DNA of 5,214 nt from Planctomycetota bacterium. Lineage in GTDB: Bacteria; Planctomycetota; Planctomycetia; Planctomycetales; Planctomycetaceae. Positions 1 to 5,214 of the stretch are shown here, in pieces. The notes under the pieces were generated by a model. The model was not told the origin of the DNA. It worked only from the letters and a program-made list of their open reading frames with translations, and did not search any database. The position numbers and the translations under genes are program-made. Location: positions 1 through 5,214 of the forward strand of contig JAEYWB010000076.1 in the NCBI GenBank assembly GCA_023429275.1. Reading direction: 5' to 3'. Positions within the stretch are counted from its first letter, which is position 1, and the number at the start of each line of letters is the position of its first letter.

Positions 1-33
1 CACAGAGTGCTCTGTGGCCTCTGTGCTCTCTGG
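1..33. repeat. Edge of a CTCTGTG-type intergenic repeat
   Basis: CTCTGTG occurs at 10-16 and again at 19-25, nine bases apart. A degenerate third copy (CTCTCTG) is at 26-32, and the complement CACAGAG is at 1-7. The 1-7 and 10-16 copies could therefore fold back on each other. Short repeats of this CACAGAG/CTCTGTG kind are known between genes in several bacterial phyla; matching this copy to them is from memory. It lies downstream of the stop of the minus-strand gene at 98. The window edge cuts it, so its full length is unknown. Confidence 0.45.
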
Positions 34-97
34 GGCAAAAGAGGTTCGGAAACAGTCTGCAATCTGCGACGTTTCAACATCCACGTGCAGCGAAGCG

Positions 98-925
98 CTA
101 TCGCGGAGGCTTCGGGGCAGGGACTTCGGCCGAGGCGGGGACGATGTCGGTCGACGGACCCTGGATCAGAACGACCGCCCTGATCTCGTCGAACTCCGGA
201 TCATTCGTCGCGATCTTCAGCTCGACGAACTTGCGGCCCGCAGGGACCTCTCCATCGACGTCGATCCGGATGGGAAACCGCCGGCGGCCGTCGTCGTCCA
301 TCTGCACCTTGCCGAGCGTCGCGCGGGCGAACTCGGAGTCGAACCGGATCCCGGTCACTTCGAGCGTTCCGCCCCGGCGGTCCACGACGTGAATCGTCCG
401 CGAGTCGGGCTGGCCGGTGAGCTGATAGAAGTAGACTTCCGCCGGTTCGACGGTGATCTTCTGCTCCGGAAGGACCAGCCGCAGGGCGAGAGTCTCTTCG
501 TACGGTTTCCCTTCCGCGACGTACTGCACCGTGGCGGTGTACTGCTTCGGTCCGGGCTGCTCGCGGGCGGTCTTGACCGCCAGGGTGAAGCGGCCCCGTT
601 CGCCGGGGGCGTAATCCTGCTTCCCGTCGTAAAGGCGGGGATTGAGACAGCCGCAGCTCGGGACGATCTTGGTGATCCGGACCGCTTTGTCGCTACGGTT
701 CGTGAACTGGAAGTAGGCGTCGATCACCGGCCGGACCGGCATCTCGTGGAAGTTCACGACGTATTGATCGAACGCGAGCGGGGGCCGGTCGGGAGCCGCG
801 GCGATCGGTGTCGGCCGGGTCGGCCAGAGCTGGCTGGCCGCGGCCATCAGGAACGGGAGGGCCGCGAGCGCCCAGAGCGTCGCCTGGGCGCGCCGATCGG
901 CCGAAGGAGCAGTGGAGCCATCCAT
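98..925 (-). CDS. Membrane-anchored DUF1573 domain protein
   Basis: This 275-residue protein starts at the ATG at 925-923 and ends at the TAG at 100-98. Residues about 15-34 form a hydrophobic stretch (ALAALPFLMAAA) after an Arg-containing N-terminus, so it is a signal anchor or uncleaved signal peptide that places the rest outside the cytoplasmic membrane. Residues about 52-150 match the DUF1573 pattern: a beta-rich Ig-like fold with FxFTNRS (72-78), the hallmark VPSCGC (88-93, Cys91 and Cys93) and a following APGERG turn (106-111). Residues about 155-257 look like a second beta-sandwich domain ending in the typical ATNDPEFDEIRAVVLIQG segment. The C-terminus is Pro/Ala-rich. The biochemical role of DUF1573 proteins is not established; they are common in planctomycetes and Bacteroidetes. 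The start has only a weak purine stretch upstream. It is transcribed divergently from asnS. Family assignment is secure, function is unknown. Confidence 0.88.
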   Translation of the reverse strand: MDGSTAPSADRRAQATLWALAALPFLMAAASQLWPTRPTPIAAAPDRPPLAFDQYVVNFHEMPVRPVIDAYFQFTNRSDKAVRITKIVPSCGCLNPRLYDGKQDYAPGERGRFTLAVKTAREQPGPKQYTATVQYVAEGKPYEETLALRLVLPEQKITVEPAEVYFYQLTGQPDSRTIHVVDRRGGTLEVTGIRFDSEFARATLGKVQMDDDGRRRFPIRIDVDGEVPAGRKFVELKIATNDPEFDEIRAVVLIQGPSTDIVPASAEVPAPKPPR

Positions 926-965
926 GGTTCCGGTTCCCGTGTCGAAGGTCGTTTGGAAGACCGGG

Positions 966-995
966 GTTGTATCGAAAACCGGGAAATTCAGGCAA
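966..995 (-). promoter_or_regulatory. Possible sigma-70-like promoter for the DUF1573 gene
   Basis: Read on the minus strand, TTGCCT (995-990) is a four-of-six match to the -35 consensus. It is followed after 18 bases by TACAAC (971-966), a four-of-six match to the -10 consensus. This would place transcription start about 35 bases before the ATG at 925. It lies in the most AT-rich part of the spacer. Matches this weak occur by chance, so this is only a candidate. Confidence 0.25.
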
Positions 996-1047
996 TTCGA
1001 ATGTGGCGCCGGTGCCCATCCGGGAAGATTGCGCAGGAGAGGTGCCC

Positions 1048-1063
1048 CACTCCCCGGGGAGTG
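1048..1063. promoter_or_regulatory. Perfect 16-base palindrome, possible operator
   Basis: CACTCCCCGGGGAGTG is fully self-complementary with no spacer. It lies between two divergent genes, about 120 bases from the DUF1573 start and 245 from the asnS start. A dimeric regulator site is the usual reading of such a dyad between divergent genes; the regulator is unknown. As RNA it could only fold with a tight loop, which favours a DNA-level role. GC-rich background raises the chance of short palindromes, but 16 perfect bases is more than I would expect by accident. Confidence 0.4.
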
Positions 1064-1211
1064 AGAAGCTTGTGACAGCCCGTCGACAGATGTGGGACGG
1101 CTCCTTGAGCCGCCGGAGGTGAGAACGGGCAGGCAACTTTCGATTCACCGCGGAATGCCCCCAGACGGAGGACTTTCCGGTTGGTCGTCAAGTGACGTTC
1201 GCTCATCTCGC

Positions 1212-1281
1212 GGAGAGAGATGGCTACGATTGGGCGGGGACTTCTATGATCCCCGCCAGCGGGGCGGATCGGCCGCTCCGC
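1212..1281 (+). promoter_or_regulatory. Candidate structured asnS leader with mini-ORF
   Basis: A mini-ORF (ATG 1220 to TGA 1247-1249, peptide MATIGRGLL) follows a GGAG at 1212-1215, four bases upstream. Its stop codon falls in the loop of an 8-base-pair hairpin, GGCGGGGA (1233-1240) with TCCCCGCC (1250-1257). The next stretch pairs GCGGA (1264-1268) with TCCGC (1277-1281). An alternative pairing, CCCCGC (1251-1256) with GCGGGG (1259-1264), excludes both. This 1:2 plus 3:4 versus 2:3 layout is typical of attenuators. However, there is no U-tract terminator, no Asn codon in the peptide and no T-box sequence. GC-rich DNA makes such pairings easy, so confidence is low. Confidence 0.25.
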
Positions 1282-1307
1282 GATGTTCCCTTGCCCTGGT
1301 TCCATTC

Positions 1308-2798
<1,491 letters not shown>

Positions 2799-2903
2799 GA
2801 AGAGGCCGAAGGCCCAGAGCCTAGAGCCTAGAGCCTAGAGCCAGAGGGACGTTCGGTCCGTACTTCCTCGCTGGCCCTAGGCCCTGGCCCCTAGGCCTTC
2901 TTC
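2799..2903 (+). repeat. Second heptad-unit inverted-repeat element, after asnS
   Basis: It begins at the base after the asnS TGA. The left arm contains GGCCCAG (2811) and three AGCCTAG units (2818, 2825, 2832); read in another phase this is 3.9 copies of AGAGCCT at 2816-2842. The right arm (about 2872-2903), read on the other strand, gives GGCCTAG, GGGCCAG, GGCCTAG and GGCCAG. The outer ends pair as GAAGA (2799-2803) with TCTTC (2899-2903). Then 2804-2828 pairs with 2873-2897 at 20 of 25 positions, with one unpaired base between. A small hairpin GGAC-GTTCG-GTCC (2847-2859) lies in the middle. No T-run follows, so it is not a canonical intrinsic terminator, though it may still stop or stabilise the asnS transcript. 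Confidence 0.8.
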
Positions 2904-3111
2904 AGGAACCTCTCATCTCCATCCGTCAAGTCGAATCGGTGTACCGCTGTCCCCGTGTCTCAACTTGCGTCACGGATTAAGTTTGCAGGACCGTTATCCA
3001 CGTTGGTATGGTTCCTCCGCACGCTGCGCAACCTGGGCTGGCCGCTCAGGACATGGAAGTCCGTCCTTGCGACGGCAGACTGCGACGGCGTCCCTTGAAG
3101 GGAGTACCCGC
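2904..3111. other. Spacer upstream of the small CsrA-like gene
   Basis: No gene is visible here. The frame of the downstream small protein stays open back to a TTG at 2965, but that extension is Arg/Ser/Trp-rich and lacks a ribosome binding site. A 9-base direct repeat, TGCGACGGC, occurs at 3068-3076 and 3081-3089, starting 13 bases apart. A Shine-Dalgarno-like AAGGGAG at 3098-3104 sits seven bases before the GTG at 3112 and fixes the start there. A very weak promoter candidate is TTGCAG (2983) with TATGGT (3007). Confidence 0.5.
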
Positions 3112-3291
3112 GTGAACGACCACCAGTTCGAACTCTCCATCGGTGAATCGCTGCAGATCGGGCCCTACCACATCACCCTGATGGATGTGGAGAATGGTGA
3201 AGGACACTTTCGAATCGACTCCGACTGGGGAGACGTGGAAGACGCGGTGAGCCTGATCGACCTGGGCGCCAGCGGAGCGACTTCGAGCTGA
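3112..3291 (+). CDS. Small protein with CsrA-like residue pattern
   Basis: This 59-residue acidic protein starts at GTG 3112, seven bases after AAGGGAG (3098-3104), and stops at TGA 3289-3291. Residues about 7-38 follow the spacing of CsrA-type translational regulators: a Gly-Glu-X-Leu-X-Ile-Gly turn (IGESLQIG), then alternating hydrophobics (YHITLMDV), a Gly turn, and HFRID where CsrA has a strand ending in Ile-Asp. This suggests a small beta-sheet protein. Unlike CsrA, it lacks the N-terminal MLxLxR strand and the VHREEI segment that carries the key RNA-binding Arg, and its C-terminus is acidic and then Gly/Ser-rich. It could be a degenerate CsrA relative or an unrelated small beta protein. 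A GTG start extending from 2965 would give 108 residues but looks unnatural. Coding status is fairly likely; the family link is weak. Confidence 0.55.
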   Translation: MNDHQFELSIGESLQIGPYHITLMDVENGEGHFRIDSDWGDVEDAVSLIDLGASGATSS

Positions 3292-3311
3292 TATCGTGGG
3301 TTCGCGATATC
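3290..3311. other. Hairpin at the stop codon of the small gene
   Basis: GATATCG (3290-3296) pairs with CGATATC (3305-3311) around an 8-base loop. The left arm overlaps the TGA of the upstream gene. Because GATATC is itself palindromic the arms are also a near-direct repeat. No T-tract follows, so it is not a standard intrinsic terminator. Between here and 3508 another short dyad, ACTGCA-GG-TGCAGT (3372-3385), is visible and no gene is called. Confidence 0.35.
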
Positions 3312-3508
3312 GCGGGCAATGTTGAGAAGGCTTCCCGACCGCGACGGCTCGGGACGACTTGTGGAAAGCGGACTGCAGGTGCAGTTCGTCCGTGTGCATC
3401 CAGTGTCGCGCGTGAAACCGCCACCCGCATCGGGTGCGCACAGCGACACGTGACCGGACATCGCGCGCAGGCTCGCGCCTCCTCCGCAGATCGACTGCCT
3501 CGAGCCGA

Positions 3509-3724
3509 TCAGGAGCCGATCGGCCAGCTGCGGGGCGTGGCGAGTTCCTCGACGGACCAGTCCAGGCTGGCGGCCGCTTCGAGAATCTCGTCCAGCTCGG
3601 TCTTCTGCGCCACCGTGAAGGTGACGAAGCTGAGGTCCGGGCGGCGCAGGCGGACGTGATAACGAGAGACGACCCAGTCGTGAGGCGCGTCGAGCCGCAG
3701 AGCGCGATCCATGGCAGTTCCCAT
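3509..3724 (-). CDS. Small unrecognised protein
   Basis: This frame encodes 71 residues from ATG 3724-3722 to TGA 3511-3509. A second ATG four codons in (3712-3710) would give 67 residues and has GGGA just upstream, so the exact start is open. An in-frame TAG lies further upstream and a strong AGGAGG is 22 bases before the first ATG, too far for normal use. Codon third positions are mostly G or C, as in the confident genes. The composition is balanced: an N-terminal part with alternating hydrophobics (WVVSRYHVRLRR, then LSFVTFTV), an amphipathic helix-like stretch (ELDEILEAAASL), and WSVEEL. A small alpha/beta cytoplasmic protein is plausible; there is no signal peptide or Cys motif. I do not recognise the family. 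It converges on the small gene at 3112 and diverges from the propeller gene at 4085. Confidence 0.55.
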   Translation of the reverse strand: MGTAMDRALRLDAPHDWVVSRYHVRLRRPDLSFVTFTVAQKTELDEILEAAASLDWSVEELATPRSWPIGS

Positions 3725-4084
3725 TGTCTGTGTGAAGGGGGAAGGTCCTCCTGAACCCTAGGTCGAGCCCTCTGTCTGTCTCGGCCGATGCCGGAAAGCG
3801 ACACGTTTCGCAAAAACGACAGTCGCCGCGCTTCATGACGTGGCGGCTGTATCGAGTCTGCCGCGCCGAGAGCCGGGTCTTTGTCCCCCTGGACAACGAC
3901 CGTCCGGGCTGTGCTCTTCCCTGAATCCTCTGTGAAGCGGCTCTGTCGGGCCGGCGATCGTGACGTAACTTCCGGCCGGTTCACGGGAATCCGCGATCCG
4001 GACGCCCCGGAGCGGTGTTCACCCCTCGGAGGGTTCCGGCCCTCCCCCTGACTCGCCGGACAATTCCTTGTTGGAGATTTTCCC
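3725..4084. other. Divergent spacer and leader of the propeller gene
   Basis: These 360 bases hold no gene that I can support. Visible elements are a short hairpin CGTTT-CGCAA-AAACG (3804-3818) on the side of the minus-strand small gene, and a hairpin GGAGGG-TTCCGG-CCCTCC (4028-4045) about 40 bases before the propeller start. GAGGG at 4029-4033 can alternatively pair with the adjacent CCCTC at 4023-4027. The Shine-Dalgarno of the propeller gene is GGAG at 4073-4076. No clear sigma-70 promoter is seen on either strand. Confidence 0.5.
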
Positions 4085-5214
4085 ATGAGCTTCGGTCAAG
4101 CGGTCCGCGGAGCGGCCCTGTTCCTCATGCTCGGCTCTGCCCTCGAACCCGCCGCGGCTCCCGCGAGCGACTGGCCCCGATTCCGCGGGCCGAACGGAAG
4201 CGGAGTCAGCCCCGACACCGCGCCGGCCGCGGTGACCTGGAGTCCCGACGAGAACATCCGGTTTAAGGTCCCGCTCGCCGGGGCCGGGGTTTCGTCGCCG
4301 ATCATCGTCGGCGACAGGATCTTCGTGACCTCGTACTCCGGTTACGGCCTGAACCGCCGCGACCCGGGCGACCAGGCGGATCTGAAGCGACACCTTCAGT
4401 GCATCGACCGGACGTCCGGCAAAGTCCTCTGGGAAAAGACTGTCCAGGCGGTGCTTCCGGAAGACCCGTTCGCGGGGCCGGGAGTCCCCGAGCACGGCTA
4501 CGCCTCCCACACGCCGGTCTCCGATGGCGAGCGGGTCTTTGCGTTTTTCGGGAAGAGCGGCGTCTACGCCTATGACCTCGCCGGCAAGGAACTGTGGCAC
4601 ACGAGCGTCGGGAAAGGATCTGATCCGCGGCGGTGGGGCTCGTCTTCGAGCCCGATTCTCTACGACAAGACGGTGATCGTCCCCGCCGGGCCGGAGAGTG
4701 GCGCGATCGTCGGCCTCGACGCTTCGACCGGCAAGGAGCTCTGGCGGGCCGAGGCGGACTCCCTCGGTAACACCTGGGGGACGCCGGTGACCGTTCCGAT
4801 CGACGGCGAACGGACCGACATCGTCATCGGAACCCCCGACGAGATCTGGGGAATCAATCCGGCCAACGGCAAGCTCAAGTGGTTCTGCAGCGCGATCGCA
4901 ACGGACCAGTTCAATTCCAGCGTCGTGGCAAACGACGGGATCGTCTACGCGATCGAGGGGCGCGGCGGCGGTTCGATCGCCGTCAAGGCGGGAGGGACGG
5001 ACGATATCTCGAAGACGAATGTCATCTGGAACGGCCGCGACTCGAGCCGGTTCGGAACCCCGCTGATCTACGAAGGGCGGATCTACTACTTCAACGGCGG
5101 CATCGCGAACTGCATCGATGCCAAAACCGGCCAGCGGATCTTCCAGGCCCGGCTCCGCGGGGGCCGCAGCGCCCCGATGGCGGAAGGCCCTGGCGACGCG
5201 CCTCCCCGCGGAGG
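4085..5214 (+). CDS. Exported PQQ-like beta-propeller protein, 3' truncated by the window
   Basis: 376 codons are present from ATG 4085 and the frame is open at the right edge, so the C-terminus is missing. GGAG (4073-4076) lies eight bases before the ATG. Residues 1-27 form a signal peptide (hydrophobic ALFLMLGSAL at 11-20, likely cleavage after the APA at 25-27), so the product is exported. It is followed by WPRFRGPNGSGVS (30-42), the standard opening of planctomycete PQQ-binding-like/BamB-type propellers. Blade-type repeats with a D-x-x-(T/N)GK-x-x-W core are visible around 106-117, 163-172, 211-221, 258-267 and 344-353. The last part seen is Gly/Pro-rich (RGGRSAPMAEGPGDAPPRG). In planctomycetes such proteins are numerous and mostly uncharacterised. 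Nothing here shows a dehydrogenase active site, so I do not claim enzyme activity or PQQ binding. It appears to be transcribed alone from its own leader. Confidence 0.9.
   Translation, partial: MSFGQAVRGAALFLMLGSALEPAAAPASDWPRFRGPNGSGVSPDTAPAAVTWSPDENIRFKVPLAGAGVSSPIIVGDRIFVTSYSGYGLNRRDPGDQADLKRHLQCIDRTSGKVLWEKTVQAVLPEDPFAGPGVPEHGYASHTPVSDGERVFAFFGKSGVYAYDLAGKELWHTSVGKGSDPRRWGSSSSPILYDKTVIVPAGPESGAIVGLDASTGKELWRAEADSLGNTWGTPVTVPIDGERTDIVIGTPDEIWGINPANGKLKWFCSAIATDQFNSSVVANDGIVYAIEGRGGGSIAVKAGGTDDISKTNVIWNGRDSSRFGTPLIYEGRIYYFNGGIANCIDAKTGQRIFQARLRGGRSAPMAEGPGDAPPRG

Larger units (their letters stand above)
926..1307. other. Divergent intergenic region between the DUF1573 gene and asnS
   Basis: These 382 bases separate two divergent starts and must hold promoters for both. 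Reading frames crossing it (including the upstream extension of the asnS frame back to 1092) give Arg/Gly/Ser-rich translations without recognisable domains, so I call no full-size gene here. Visible structures are a possible minus-strand promoter (966-995), a perfect 16-base palindrome (1048-1063), a small hairpin CGGCTC-CTT-GAGCCG (1098-1112), and the structured asnS leader (1212-1281). No convincing sigma-70 promoter for asnS is visible. Confidence 0.6.

Noticed and set aside
14..1075. Long plus-strand open frame opposite the DUF1573 gene
   Set aside because: Arg/Asp/Gly-rich translation with no domain; it is the antisense shadow of a confident minus-strand gene.
1092..1307. N-terminal extension of AsnRS by 72 residues
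   Set aside because: The frame is open but the residues are Arg/Gly/Ser-rich with no AsnRS homology, and the OB-fold begins normally after the ATG at 1308.
2799..2903. Canonical Rho-independent terminator after asnS
   Set aside because: There is a strong stem but no T-tract after it, and the stem is long, imperfect and repeat-derived.
3319..3453. 44-codon plus-strand ORF between the convergent small genes
   Set aside because: No ribosome binding site, no recognisable composition or motif; length easily expected by chance.
3165..3896. Minus-strand frame with a CxxCxxC stretch (CRFCETC)
   Set aside because: The Cys cluster is suggestive, but the rest is low-quality and runs across the better-supported 3509-3724 frame and antisense to the small plus-strand gene.
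3046..4086. Long minus-strand frame of 346 codons
   Set aside because: Arg/Ser/Pro-rich, overlaps two better small genes and most intergenic sequence; typical GC-rich spurious frame.

Overview
The window is GC-rich bacterial DNA. A DUF1573-type protein, a 'WPRFRGPNGSG' PQQ-type beta-propeller protein with an export signal, small orphan proteins and long intergenic spacers with weak ribosome binding sites together point to a planctomycete (Planctomycetota). This is an inference from gene families and style; no rRNA or other marker is present.

Layout, left to right. Bases 1-33 hold the edge of a CTCTGTG-type intergenic repeat. A membrane-anchored DUF1573 protein is on the minus strand (98-925). 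A 382-base divergent intergenic region (926-1307) carries a perfect 16-base palindrome and, close to the next gene, a mini-ORF with mutually exclusive hairpins. Then comes asparaginyl-tRNA synthetase, asnS (1308-2798, plus). Next is a GC-rich inverted-repeat element (2799-2903) and a spacer, then a 59-residue protein with a CsrA-like residue pattern (3112-3291, plus). A 71-residue unrecognised protein lies convergent to it (3509-3724, minus). After a 360-base spacer, an exported PQQ-like beta-propeller protein (4085 onward, plus) runs off the right edge.

The genes do not form one operon. The DUF1573 gene and asnS are divergent, the two small genes converge, and the propeller gene has its own leader and a good Shine-Dalgarno. 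No common pathway is evident.

The most notable point is a hairpin-forming element built from 7-base units (consensus RGCCYAG). One copy sits inside the asnS coding sequence, in frame, next to the active-site region of an essential enzyme. A second copy starts directly after the asnS stop codon. In the coding copy the 34-base arms pair at 27 of 34 positions without gaps. Stop-forming CTAG units are almost absent there, while the downstream copy carries TAG in all three forward frames. This resembles in principle the Rickettsia palindromic elements that insert in frame into genes, but the unit here is different.
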